Source of the DNA: Cryptomeria japonica
Taxonomy: Eukaryota > Streptophyta > Pinopsida > Cupressales > Cupressaceae
Direction of reading: 5' to 3'
Assembly: GCF_030272615.1 (NCBI RefSeq)
Contig: NC_081408.1
Coordinates: forward strand, 305,695,950 to 305,759,949
DNA: 64,000 bases
The translations under genes were made by a program, and so were the position numbers. The notes under the pieces are model-generated. The model ran no database searches. It saw nothing but the letters and a program-made list of their open reading frames with translations, and was not told the DNA's origin. Of the stretch, positions 52,101 through 57,937 are shown piece after piece (the stretch's first letter is position 1; every line of letters begins with the position of its first letter).

Positions 52101-55100
52101 AACAATGCAGCCACCAATCATGTCGTCTAGCTGGAAAATGGAATGGCAATGGGAAAAAATGGCAGCAAGAAGAGTCTACAATCAATCACTTTACTTGAAC
52201 ATTTGCTCCAAAATCGCCAACTATGGAGAAAATCGCCCTTTGCACAAACATACTTGGCAAACTCAAATAATAAAATAATGCTGGACTCCTCCCTTTAAAC
52301 TTGCTTTCATCATCAAATCTCACCACACAAGCAATGTGGGACAAAACACTTGTTCTTATACTTGCTTGGGTAAAATTGACTTGCTTCTAGAAGGTTGAAA
52401 ACATTAAATGCTTATTGCAAATCATTTATTAATTGTTTTTCATTTTTTAAATAATCATCACCTTTTATTAAAAAATAATTAAATGGGGCTCATTTATTAA
52501 AATATTTTAATTTAAATCCAAAATGGGCCAATTGGGGAAAATCGATCCTAGTAAGGATTAAAAATCCTCACAAAATTACTTTAAAAAAATCATCAAATAT
52601 CCCCTTAGGGGAAAATCGATCTCAGTCTGGATGAAAATCTATACTCAAAATTATCAAACGTGCATAAAAATGGGGCTAGGGGAAAATCGATATAAGTGTG
52701 GAATGAAAAATTCCACTTAAAATTAAGTCATCGGACAAAGATACCCCTCCTATGGAAAAATGACCTTAGTTTGGATGAAAATACGGACTCAAAAATCATG
52801 AAAAATACTCTCAGTGGAAAATCGATATGAGTTTGGATGAAAATCCGGACAAAAATCCCCAAAAACTTGTCACAAAAGACCTGGTGGAAAATCGACCTAG
52901 GTGTGGAATGAATGCAAACGTCATCTGCAACTTATCCATACCTCCTTGGTGAAAAAACGTGGGTAGTCAGGATAAATCTTGACACTTAGTCCAATTTTAT
53001 TGCTTCCAGGGGAAAAACGACCCCGGTATGGATTCACAGTGGTGGGAAAATGGAGCAAGTATGGATTTCAAGGGAAATCCATGTCCAGTCTGGATTCTGA
53101 GAGGGGAAAACCATGGATAGTCAGGAATATGAGGGGAAAAGCACCTCTAGTATGGAATTTTGACCTTTTAACTCTTAGAATATGGATTTTACTCCGGAAA
53201 ATGACGATTTTTCCACTCAGAATCACTTAGAAACTTCAAATTTCAATAAAACTCATTTGGACTTGGGCATATTTATCAAAATTGGAGCGTAACACAAGGA
53301 AATCTATCGGGACAAAGTGCGAAATCAACTTGAATAATTCTCCAGGAGCAAGAAAACAACTCCAAAAGGTCTGAAAACACCTTAGCACTTAAAATCACTG
53401 ATGAGGATATTTAAAAACACGTTAACGCTCCAAAAGGGTCAACACTTAGACAAAACTAGGATAATTAAAATCTCAATTTTATGCACTTGATCCTATAACT
53501 TCAAAAATCCTAAACGGCACTAGGCATGGTCAAAACTCTGAGACTCGGGCACGAGGAACTCAAAACTGCCCACTAAGCAGCCAAAACCCTAACCTAACAA
53601 CGCAAAAAGCATGAAAAGAGGGGGTCCCCGTTAGCAATGGGGTGATGTGTGGAAAGGTCACAACACCTACTAATCTTCGTTTATCACTGTGTATGATCGA
53701 TACCTAAGAGATCTTCATGAGTTTCTGTATTAATTATAGTGATCGCTGTTGATAAATCATTATCTAATAACTTCTTTAATTATCTCCAAGGACTGCCACC
53801 AGATAATCATCGATTGCTATCAGTATGATTATTATATATGACTAATTGAACTCTTTCATGATCATTTGTAAACAGTAGTTACTTGATTAATATAATCAAG
53901 TATTTGATTAACTAGACAATGGGTTTGATAAAGTCCTTAATCAATATTCTTTTGATGTCTCCCTTCAATCGGTGCTAATTGATGATTAGTTTTGATTATA
54001 TTACTGAATATCACTGTCTTTTGTGAGGGGACAAACTGACACCAGCAGTTTACTTATATTTAGTATAATAATTAACTTTATTTATTGATTAGAATGATTG
54101 CTATTCTATTTTATATTATTTTTATTGAATAGTTGTTTTTCTGAATTTTATTTATTATTATATTTGTTTTCTAATTACTTTGTTATTTTCTCAATAATAT
54201 AATATTGCAAAATTTATATTATTATTTGATAAATATGAAATTAATATTAATATTAATATTTAGTAAATATAAAATATAAATTATATATCATATCTTGTTT
54301 ATTATTATTATTATTAAGATTTTATTTAGTTCATTCTATTCACTTATTTGGTTATATATATATAGTTTTATATTTTAATTGTATTATTTTTTTTATTAAA
54401 TCCTATTTTAGAGCGGGCATTCTCAGGTTTAGATGGGGACATCACAACTTTGTACATTCATCAGTTGTTTTGACAGTGGGGGTTTCTACTGAACATTTGA
54501 TCCATACTAAAATAACAGGTGTTCCATGGAAAAATAGTGCTAGCTGTAGGCCCAAGAAAAGATATAAAATAATGAAGCTCTAAGTTCTATACATGTCAAT
54601 TTTTATCATCAATTGGCACTAATGTGTAAATGTGCACCCATAATGTTTTTAATTAAGGTAAACAGGGATTTGAAAAGGCCAGACCCTTGTATAGAAAGGA
54701 GGATAAAGCATTTAAGCTCATTTAAACTACAAAGAGCAACCATCAGAAACCAGCAACAAAACAGCTAGACCACAACTAAAAAGTTAAGAGCAATATGATA
54801 TGTGACAAAGAACCAACCCAAAGTCAGGGCGGTTTGAAGCCAAATTGTTCCAGTGATCTTTTGCTTAACCTCAACCATCTTATTCTTAGTGCTAAATCCT
54901 TCCACACTAATCTTCTTTTTCTTGGAAGACCCAGGAAGATCCATAGGGCCACAAGCTGTCCCATCCACCAACCCCAAAGCTCCTCTTTGGAAAGGGCTCT
55001 CCATCATAGTATAATCTACCAGAGCTTTGCAACTACTTCCTTCCTTTTGTGCCCCCACAATGGTGGTGTTGCAATCCTCATCAACAATTGGGGCTTGTTC

Positions 55101-57937
55101 TGTTTTCCTCCAAATGGAATGGTATTTCTTGTTGCTTGGGCAAACAACAACAACATGGCCCACTTTGGAGCAACAATGGAAAATAATTAAAGTGTTCAAA
55201 CTCAATCTGCTGCACCCAATCACCTAGCTTGGATGATATGTTATTGGTGAAGGGAGCACCTTGTTTTCTTCCACAAGAAGACATAATCTAACAAACAGCA
55301 AATGTTTCTTGGATTTCGTTATTGCATTCACTACAATATAATACCCAAAAGTATTGGCAATGCCCATAAAATTTCTTCATCCCATTAGTCCAATGGCAGC
55401 CTTGGCAGTCCAACCCAAACTGGAAACTTGATAATGCTTTCTTTCATTGGATTAAAGCTTGGAGACCAAATTTTTAGACAAAGGTCATTTTGCCCTAGAA
55501 ACCAAGGATCTTCTTCAAGAATACTTGATCTGTCATCCAAATTTGGAAAATGTGAACAAGAAAAAATTATTCAGCAAAGCAACCACCTCAATGTTCTCTT
55601 AGTTTCCATTTCTTAAGCCCCCATCTTCTAACGACAATTTTTGGATGATTACCACAAAATCTTCCAACAAGTGAGTTCTTGAGCCAAGTAGTTGACTGAT
55701 CAATGAGAGAGTCAGGGATGTTGATCTGGTGTGCGAGTTCCACTCCTATGTTCTAGGCAAGAACAACATCTGCAATATACAACACCTTGGGAGGGCCTTC
55801 AAGGAGAAACTCAATCAAAGAGGAAGGACTCCTTCACCATAGCTTGAGCAATAGGCCCACACACATCCGGGGCAACTAACATCCTTCATAACCACATTGC
55901 AAGCATTATCGTCCAGCAAACTCAAACCATTTGTATCCTTGGATGTCCTAGCCACCGGAATAGAGAGATCTATCAAGGACCTTTGTCTCAAAAGAAATGA
56001 CTGCATGCTGTTACAAAGATGCCACACTTATCAAAGGAGTTTCTAGGAAGCAGAAAACCCCTTGAAAGAGTACTCCCAAGATCACTTGCCACAAAGATAG
56101 ACAAAACTAGCAAGCTGGAAGACGATCATGCCTACATTATGGATCTCTATTACCTCCAACAAGATTGCCATGAGGCTCTTGTTGTTGTCGTCATTATAAG
56201 AGATAGCCCACTTCATCCATGTCTATGTCATCATTTGCATCTTGATCAGCACCTTCATCCACTACAAACCTGTTCTCACTCTCTGCTTGGATCAAAATGA
56301 TTTTCCCATTTCCGTTTCCACTCTTCCTCTTGCTTCCATGTGATGCCATTCCGATTCACTGCTAATGTTAGAAAGTATCCACATTTGCATTTTGCATTCA
56401 TGACCAAGGCTTGGTAAAGTCTTCACTCCTCATGTTAGCAAGGTTCCAAATTTGTAAATATGTTGCTTTTAAAAAAATTATACAAGTGAACTAATAAAAA
56501 TAAATAAATATTATAGAATGAGATTATATAATTATTTTTCAGATGCATTTTTTATATTTTATGCGAAGACTGTCAAAGCTATCATTTGATATTCAAAACT
56601 TGGAGTTGCTATTTTTCTAACATTATCTCTGAAAAATTAACTTTTGATCTCTTTTTTTATTGAACTGTTTATCAAAGGTGTATTCTTAGCTGCAGGGCAA
56701 TTTATACACACTTGAGAAAATTAATATTTCTGCCCAAAGGATGGAAGATTAGCATATAAGTGTATCAAATTTCTTGCATGTAATTGTAAACGTATATTCT
56801 GTGCAGTGCTTGTGATGTGAAATTCTAGTATAGCCTTAAGCTCTGACACAGCAATGTGCTGGGGATATTTTCCATCAACTTTTGCAGGAAGGAGAGAACT
56901 GAACTTAAAGAAAAAGCTTCAGAAGAAAAACAACAAACCCGGGCAGAGCATATAGCCCAACGGAATCAACAAAAGAAGGAACGGCTTATTGCTAAGGTAT
57001 GCGTTTCCAAAGATTTTACTTGTAGTTGTACACTTTTATTTCATTAAAGTGGAAATGGCAATATAAGTTAGAATTTATAGGGACTTAATAAATTATCTCA
57101 AATGTATGGGTCCTGGTGCCTGTTTAACTCCAAAACTGATAGCTTTGGTTTATCTACCATAATAGCATAAAGCTTCTGCTTCTTTGGTCCATTCATTAAG
57201 ACTTAAAACTGAGGTTTTATTTTCTTCACATACTGGCTTTCTAAAGGGATTGCATTCTAATGTAATTTAACTATTAAAGATCAAATCACAGTACTTTACC
57301 ATCCTTAGTTGAACTTCATTGAGCAGCTCAACCTGAATTCAAATTGATGCGTCCTACAGTCTTACTTCAGGTGGGGACATCATATAATTTAAAAAACAAG
57401 GACAATCTTAAAGGAATTAATTAGAGGAGCCAAACTTTTGTTGGGAGGGGTCTACTTACAGTAGAGATTTAAAATCTACTTCATAAACATGGATTATCTT
57501 GCTCCAACTGCTGTAAACATCTTGTATACATCTAATTTTTCGAACCTTTCATTAGGCTATTTGTTTGCAAAGAAAAGGTCATTTAATACCTTTTTAGCAA
57601 CCCCTCCTAGGCATCTATGCCATTTAAGTAGCAGAAAAGTTTTAATTTGTGTGTTATCGATGAATGGGTTAATGAGAAAATAAGTTGTTGAAATACTTAA
57701 ACATACTACTAAACAATACGCTTTCAGACTGTAAACCAAGTACATACATTTTTATCCAAAGTAAAAATAATCTAGCATAGAGTCGGCATATGTTTTTTGC
57801 TTTGTGAATTTGTCTGGTTATTATTATGAAAATAAGTTTTGGCCAGGGTGTTTACGTTTTTCCAATTTTTGCAGAGAGAAAAGAAACTTTTGAGACCTGG
57901 TTTTGAGGGTCGTAAAGATGGCTTCATCAATATATGA
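5495..57937 (+). CDS. SURF6: SURF6/RRP14-like nucleolar protein, seven visible exons, 5' incomplete
   Basis: Seven exons join in phase into about 239 codons ending in TGA: 5495-5739, 24908-25030, 25200-25244, 40609-40665, 40788-40864, 56888-56996, 57875-57937. All six introns are GT-AG. Diagnostic stretches are YEELRKRLKQRIEELQARR in the first visible exon, EHSWSAAASRAAGNK then VFDDPRRLKQSTKKEK in the middle, and RPGFEGRKDGFINI at the C-terminus. These match the SURF6 domain in order. The family is a basic, Lys/Arg-rich nucleolar RNA-binding protein needed for pre-rRNA processing and ribosome assembly. The first visible exon begins with two bases completing a codon, so the N-terminal exon(s) lie upstream of position 1 or were not recognised. 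Introns are 19.2 kb, 169 bp, 15.4 kb, 122 bp, 16.0 kb and 878 bp; the three large ones hold the mobile elements listed below. No exon contains an internal stop, so the gene is probably functional. Confidence 0.93.
5740..8032. other. Intron sequence, nothing recognised
   Basis: This is the proximal part of the 19.2-kb intron. It is AT-rich and has no long ORF, no LTR termini and no recognisable element. Confidence 0.5.
8033..8117. repeat. 34-bp tandem repeat, 2.5 copies
   Basis: The units begin CGATCAGAAAAGCATAG at 8033, 8067 and 8101. The first two full copies differ by one base. A looser repeat containing CATCGGTTATGTTCT follows at about 8135-8175. Confidence 0.8.
10224..11936. repeat. Array of 12 palindromes of ~41 bp at ~166-bp spacing (E2)
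   Basis: Each unit is a near-perfect dyad: an outer AATTTCGCTC paired with GAGCGAAATT, and an inner GACCCTT paired with AAGGGTC around a 3-bp loop. Inner arms start at 10236, 10272, 10438, 10604, 10771, 10947, 11113, 11237, 11404, 11571, 11740 and 11907. Most steps are 166-169 bp; the exceptions are 36, 124 and 176. Sequence between dyads is much less similar than the dyads themselves. Both strands read open across each unit, giving the repeated peptide LDPLEGSG, which is a by-product of the palindrome. Confidence 0.92.
12267..12274 (+). promoter_or_regulatory. TATA-like box of E2, first
   Basis: A TATATAAT box lies within CGCTCTATATAATGGGGG, downstream of the palindrome array and followed by a CA-rich putative start region. 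It probably drives transcription of the element. This is inferred from composition and position only. Confidence 0.5.
13345..13352 (+). promoter_or_regulatory. TATA-like box of E2 terminal segment
   Basis: A TATATAAG box within GGCACTATATAAGCCCCGAC is followed by CTCTTCATTTGTAA. The equivalent position is kept in E1 (9651-9660, minus) and E3 (about 47737-47747, minus), which supports a conserved promoter near the end of this family. Confidence 0.6.
14617..15326 (+). repeat. 5' LTR of the LARD-like element
   Basis: A direct repeat with 18407-19117, starting TGTTATGGGAC and ending ACCATTACA. It contains an internal ~55-bp duplication around 'GTTTATTTCATG...GAAGGC...GTGTAAGAACCGTG'. The ORF at 14834-15148 is judged non-coding. 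Confidence 0.92.
15330..15342 (+). promoter_or_regulatory. Primer-binding site (initiator tRNA-Met)
   Basis: TGGTATCAGAGCC lies 3 bp after the 5' LTR terminus. It is complementary to the 3' end of plant initiator tRNA-Met and is the standard minus-strand priming site of many plant LTR elements. Confidence 0.9.
15343..18394. other. Non-coding interior of the LARD-like element
   Basis: AT-rich, with poly-A stretches near 15575-15595 and only short ORFs on either strand. No protease, RT or integrase motif was seen. Confidence 0.7.
18395..18406 (+). promoter_or_regulatory. Polypurine tract of the LARD-like element
   Basis: A run of A and G residues containing AGGGGGAGAAA lies directly against the TG of the 3' LTR. 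This is the plus-strand priming signature of LTR retrotransposons. Confidence 0.85.
18407..19117 (+). repeat. 3' LTR of the LARD-like element
   Basis: 711 bp, colinear with the 5' LTR apart from one extra base and scattered, mainly transition, differences. It ends ATTACA and is followed by the TSD TTATT. Confidence 0.92.
19215..21182. repeat. Palindrome array of E1, ~166-177 bp period with doubled units
   Basis: This is the same dyad as in E2, seen from the other strand (inner arms GACCCTT and AAGGGTC). Inner arms start at 19275, 19441, 19607 (degenerate), 19648, 19825, 20001, 20043, 20229, 20406, 20573, 20739, 20914 (degenerate), 20956 and 21152. Main steps are 166-177 bp, with two of 186 and 196. 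At three places, plus a degenerate pair near 19235/19275, two dyads sit only 40-42 bp apart. Confidence 0.9.
21642..24907. other. Rest of first large intron; old repeat debris, no gene
   Basis: 21642-22000 continues the sequence that E1 interrupted; it has GC-rich LTR-like composition with two copies of TGGAAACGTTT. From 22000 on it is AT-rich intron. Short ORFs around 23043-23642 on both strands have no recognisable similarity and are not called. Confidence 0.5.
24908..25030 (+). CDS. SURF6: SURF6-like gene, second visible exon
   Basis: The acceptor is ATATTCAG and the donor is AAAAG/GTTTGC. It has 41 whole codons in phase 0. It encodes NFEFGRVKISVG followed by a strongly basic run (KERKKKRKESK), matching the central SURF6 block that precedes the helical region. 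Confidence 0.92.
25200..25244 (+). CDS. SURF6: SURF6-like gene, third visible exon (45 nt)
   Basis: This 15-codon exon encodes AKQLQSTMQDPEKGQ between TTCAG and CAG/GTACAA. It lies 169 bp after the previous exon in phase 0. The 'DPEKG' signature sits directly before the HSW block in SURF6 proteins, which fixes the exon order. Confidence 0.9.
25245..26212. other. Intron sequence, nothing recognised
   Basis: AT-rich start of the 15.4-kb intron, upstream of the LINE tail. The 63-codon ORF at 25574-25765 lacks any recognisable feature. Confidence 0.5.
26213..32116 (-). mobile_element. LINE (non-LTR retrotransposon), 5'-truncated, minus strand
   Basis: Minus-strand translation, with many stops, gives the plant LINE ORF2 order: the end of the endonuclease region ('SSYHFP', ~32100), the pre-RT 'WNNETFG' (~31900), RT with 'LDIAKPYDSV' (~30950) and 'HLQSVDNTILFG' (29485-29521, the FADD box degraded to SVDN), 'FPSKYLGI', a zinc-finger RVT domain (28048-28443) and an RNase H domain with YLKLNFVGTSNNNP (~27880). 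The 3' end at 26213 has a short A-run on the minus strand. The 5' half is missing: it stops at 32116 where the LTR element begins. A solo LTR at 29537-30678 splits the RT. With that removed the frame reads through as 'LAPLLQPITHLQ'. Confidence 0.88.
29537..30678 (+). mobile_element. Solo LTR inside the LINE RT gene
   Basis: It starts TGTCATGTCC, ends GGGGACATTACA, is 1,142 bp long and has the exact TSD AAAGG (29532-29536 and 30679-30683). A TATA-like GGATATAAGAG near 29880 suggests plus orientation. It has no PBS, no PPT and no coding region. Excising it with one TSD copy restores an uninterrupted LINE reading frame, which confirms the boundaries. Confidence 0.9.
32430..33210. repeat. Long inverted repeat, ~360-bp arms
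   Basis: The left arm (32430-32792) and right arm (32850-33195) are reverse complements with modest divergence and one ~40-bp indel. The centre is a ~55-bp spacer containing GAACATCTCCTTTGAAGA. That spacer recurs in direct orientation just outside the right arm (about 33217-33236). A third copy of part of the arm lies at 40050-40308. A transcript would fold into a long hairpin. Confidence 0.85.
33864..35242 (-). mobile_element. LTR-like unit with TGTNATGTCC inverted termini
   Basis: It starts TGTAATGTCC and ends GGGGACATGACA, with a near TSD (GCCAA at 33859-33863, ACCAA at 35243-35247). A minus-strand TATA-like GAGTATAAGAAG lies near 34780, suggesting minus orientation. Inside are two diverged ~240-bp copies of a 'GGTCACCACCATGAGGT' block (about 34170-34490) and a ~68-bp tandem duplication at 34848-34986. 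It has no coding content and is probably a solo LTR of the same broad family as 29537-30678. Confidence 0.7.
34848..34986. repeat. Tandem duplication of ~68-70 bp
   Basis: Two copies contain TACTTTGCTACCAA...GTATGTCTCTTCATGA and end TGCATTATTGTTTATT. They differ at a few bases. They lie inside the LTR-like unit. Confidence 0.8.
36508..37435 (-). pseudogene. Coiled-coil ORF of unknown origin, one frameshift
   Basis: 37435-36791 encodes 214 codons and continues in another frame from ~36825 to 36508. It is rich in Glu, Lys, Gln and Arg with heptad-like leucines (e.g. LKERLVVTDEKIVQVLTRME). No catalytic motif is visible. It could be another host-gene capture, a gag-like protein of the element, or a C-terminal extension of the PDS5-derived polyprotein. 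The frame upstream (37590-37436) is open in the same register, apart from a stop near 37570, and joins it to the PDS5 part. Confidence 0.5.
37911..38237 (-). pseudogene. PDS5: PDS5 N-terminal HEAT-region segment (open 108 codons)
   Basis: This is the best-preserved piece of the captured frame. RILAPQVPYDDD corresponds to the 'R-I/L-x-A-P-x-x-P-[YF]-x-D-D' motif of PDS5. It is followed by helical repeats (ISSIHYSSRVAILKRFAEF, LLLDLGLEDLIYDMFHHFLV). Continuity without an intron points to capture from mRNA. Confidence 0.8.
38423..39643 (-). mobile_element. Miniature LTR element (TRIM-like), complete
   Basis: Direct repeats lie at 38423-38647 (225 bp) and 39416-39643 (228 bp). An iMet PBS on minus (complement at 39404-39415) directly adjoins the 5' LTR. 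A PPT-like AAAGGAGGG on minus adjoins the 3' LTR. The exact TSD is AGCTT (38418-38422 and 39644-39648). The 756-bp interior is non-coding. It holds a degenerate ~45-bp repeat with 'CCATGATTTTTTGTGG'. On minus the outer ends read TA...CA rather than the canonical TG...CA. It interrupts the PDS5-like frame, so it inserted after the capture. Confidence 0.88.
39758..39769 (-). promoter_or_regulatory. Primer-binding site of the PDS5-carrying element
   Basis: The minus strand reads TGGTATCAGAGC, complementary to initiator tRNA-Met, one base from the LTR end GGGTTATTACA at 39771. This fixes the element's orientation and shows that the PDS5-like frame occupies the gag position. Confidence 0.88.
39771..40313 (-). 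repeat. Truncated 5' LTR of the PDS5-carrying element
   Basis: A direct repeat of 32117-32688 (shared GACATAAGGACATTCAATTA and TTCTTCTGACCTCAACATAG blocks). Similarity stops at CACCTAG near 40313, after which intron sequence begins. The missing start and the missing LINE 5' half suggest one deletion at this point. Confidence 0.8.
40314..40608. other. Intron sequence before the fourth visible exon
   Basis: AT-rich intron sequence leading to the exon acceptor. No repeat terminus or ORF was recognised. Confidence 0.5.
40609..40665 (+). CDS. SURF6: SURF6-like gene, fourth visible exon
   Basis: It encodes 19 whole codons, VIATEHSWSAAASRAAGNK, between CTTAG and AAA/GTAGGT. The HSW-A-A-SRA-G pattern is a family hallmark. 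The exon lies 15.4 kb after the previous one, across a LINE and an LTR element. Confidence 0.92.
40788..40864 (+). CDS. SURF6: SURF6-like gene, fifth visible exon
   Basis: It encodes VFDDPRRLKQSTKKEKQQHQ and continues to QKSVQK plus the first two bases of a Trp codon. That codon is completed by the G that opens the next exon 16 kb away. The acceptor is TGTAG and the donor is AATG/GTTAGT. The D-D-P-x-x-L-K-x-S-x-K-K-E-K motif is typical of SURF6. Confidence 0.92.
41625..41989. mobile_element. Foldback/MITE-like element with ~115-bp inverted arms
   Basis: The arms start ACTTCAACACA and end TGTGTTGAAGT, are nearly perfect over ~115 bp, and may be flanked by TA on each side. The centre (41752-41874) has two direct copies of a ~38-bp block (GGAGCTAGATTGCCCTCCGA) around a G-rich segment with six runs of three or more G (about 41796-41836). 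Short size, long TIRs and the absence of an ORF fit a foldback MITE. The superfamily is unknown. Confidence 0.8.
41988..42009. repeat. (TA)n microsatellite
   Basis: About ten TA units directly beside the right arm of the foldback element. This is consistent with insertion into a TA-rich target. Confidence 0.8.
42010..43239. other. Intron sequence, old repeat debris, no gene
   Basis: Contains a short region (42560-42700) with purine-rich direct repeats of the type AAAGGGC/GATGAAGAG that resembles retroelement leader sequence. No ORF of note. Confidence 0.4.
43240..44860 (-). mobile_element. Putative DNA element with imperfect inverted ends
   Basis: Near both ends a related ~40-bp segment occurs in opposite orientation (about 43370-43430 and 44745-44810; shared 'ACTCG..GA..TA.GTCAC.GGGTTCG'). 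Between them lies a minus-strand ORF pair. This layout suggests a DNA transposon with subterminal repeats. No TSD or transposase was identified. Confidence 0.35.
43897..44237 (-). pseudogene. Short coiled-coil ORF pair, unrecognised
   Basis: Two overlapping minus-strand frames (44237-43980 and 44115-43897) read as one coiled-coil protein broken by a frameshift: LENIGMDKEIQNLKEELREI, then an acidic ACKELYRFLNEHWDNVF. The family is not recognised. It may be an internal exon of a transposon or a captured gene piece. Confidence 0.35.
44861..45777. other. Intron sequence, nothing recognised
   Basis: AT-rich, short ORFs only, no element termini seen. Confidence 0.5.
45778..45995. repeat. Tandem duplication (~109 bp x 2) spanning an insertion boundary
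   Basis: Two nearly identical copies join ~25 bp of target (CCAAGTTGGCACCACTTT) to the first ~80 bp of the LTR-like unit. The boundary 'ACTTT/TGT[A/G]ATGTCC' therefore occurs twice (45805 and 45914). Confidence 0.88.
47737..47747 (-). promoter_or_regulatory. TATA-like box in E3 terminal segment
   Basis: The minus strand reads CTATATATACC, followed by CTCTCATTTGTAAGG. Its position is equivalent to the second TATA-like box of E2. Confidence 0.55.
47883..51196 (-). pseudogene. Broken ~1,100-codon ORF of E3, unknown function
   Basis: Segments 51196-50633, 50632-49850 and 49822-48779 are in one frame, separated only by single stops (TAA, then TAG and TGA). After frameshifts, 48588-48298 and 48245-47883 continue it. 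The N-terminal part is globular (MSKSRFKERREQQ; VVIAYLAEDAIAEVFRIPHG), reminiscent of plant retroelement 'mobile-domain-like' proteins, which I cannot confirm. The middle has a basic KRRK-rich patch and an acidic Asp run from a (TCA)n tract. The C-terminus is helical (DKWIESARKQADDFLTQFVQ). No RT, protease or integrase motif was seen. Confidence 0.6.
49128..49168. repeat. (ATC)n trinucleotide run inside the E3 ORF
   Basis: About 13 tandem ATC units; on minus they encode a run of Asp residues within an already acidic region. Confidence 0.9.
51197..52530 (-). other. E3 leader region
   Basis: Lies between the repeat array and the ORF start on minus. It has several copies of GCGATTTT-type words and an AT-rich block near 52430-52500 resembling E2 at ~12000-12100. 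A possible TATA-like AAGTATAAGAAC lies near 52350 (minus). ORFs here on both strands are not called. Confidence 0.4.
52531..53165. repeat. Degenerate short-repeat array of E3
   Basis: About 12 copies of a motif like GGGGAAAATCGAT..C.AGT.TGGAT occur at about 52534, 52609, 52679, 52752, 52815, 52882, 52950, 53010, 53040, 53069, 53101 and 53131. Spacing is ~60-75 bp, then tightens to ~30 bp. It occupies the position of the palindrome array in E1/E2 but has a different motif. Confidence 0.8.
54660..56338 (-). pseudogene. LINE ORF1 fragment (DUF4283/CCHC type), decayed
   Basis: Read on minus from MASHGSKRKSGNGNGK (56338): an acidic N-terminus, then a DUF4283-like region (~55990-55300; 'VLYIADVVLAQN', 'WLKNSLVGRF', 'ANTFGYYIVVNA'), then 'LGDWVQQIEFEH' and a degraded zinc knuckle with CSKVGHVVVVCP (~55150), then a basic tail. 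This is the usual order of plant LINE ORF1 RNA-binding proteins. Many stops and shifts are present. ORF2 is not adjacent, so the copy is incomplete. Confidence 0.68.
56339..56887. other. Intron sequence before the sixth visible exon
   Basis: AT-rich intron sequence, no recognisable element, ending in the TTTGCAG acceptor. Confidence 0.5.
56888..56996 (+). CDS. SURF6: SURF6-like gene, sixth visible exon
   Basis: It opens with the G completing the split Trp codon, then 36 codons that include RAEHIAQRNQQKKERLIAK. This is a long charged helix with Gln, Lys and Arg. The acceptor is TTTGCAG and the donor is AAG/GTATGC. Confidence 0.92.
56997..57874. other. Last intron of the SURF6-like gene
   Basis: 878 bp, GT-AG, AT-rich. 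Contains a GGTGGGGACATCA word near 57370 like the ends of the TGTNATGTCC units, but no matching partner or TSD. ORFs at 57489-57745 on both strands look random. Confidence 0.6.
57875..57937 (+). CDS. SURF6: SURF6-like gene, terminal exon
   Basis: It encodes REKKLLRPGFEGRKDGFINI and TGA. RPGFEGRK is the most conserved C-terminal signature of the family. The acceptor is TTTTTGCAG. No canonical AATAAA was recognised in the ~250 bp downstream, so the polyadenylation site is unassigned. Confidence 0.93.
   Translation, partial: REKKLLRPGFEGRKDGFINI

Larger units (their letters stand above)
46913..53665 (-). mobile_element. Giant TG...CA unit E3 with internal ORF (minus)
   Basis: The exact TSD CCTAC lies at 46908-46912 and 53666-53670. 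Read on minus it begins TGTTGTGACC and ends CACATCAACA, like E1 and E2, and is 6,753 bp. Order on minus: a GC-rich start, a degenerate short-repeat array (53165-52531), an AT-rich block, a leader, a long broken ORF (51196-47883), then the ~950-bp terminal segment (47861-46913) shared with E1 and E2. It has no RT, integrase or second terminal copy. It is either a solo LTR with a gene inside or a non-autonomous element with atypical ends. Confidence 0.82.
45805..54446 (+). mobile_element. LTR-like unit with TGTNATGTCCCC termini, enclosing E3
   Basis: It starts TGTAATGTCCCC and ends GGGGACATCACA. The exact TSD is ACTTT (45800-45804 and 54447-54451). Without E3 it is about 1.9 kb. A TATA-like CAGTATATAAAACC near 46520 suggests plus orientation. 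It has no coding region and is probably a solo LTR related to 29537-30678 and 33864-35242. Confidence 0.82.

Noticed and set aside
54795-55190. 131-codon plus-strand ORF
   Set aside because: Antisense shadow of the LINE ORF1 fragment, which shows the expected zinc-knuckle order on the minus strand.
57360-57400. End of another TGTNATGTCC unit (GGTGGGGACATCA)
   Set aside because: No partner terminus or duplication within the intron; treated as a chance match or relic.
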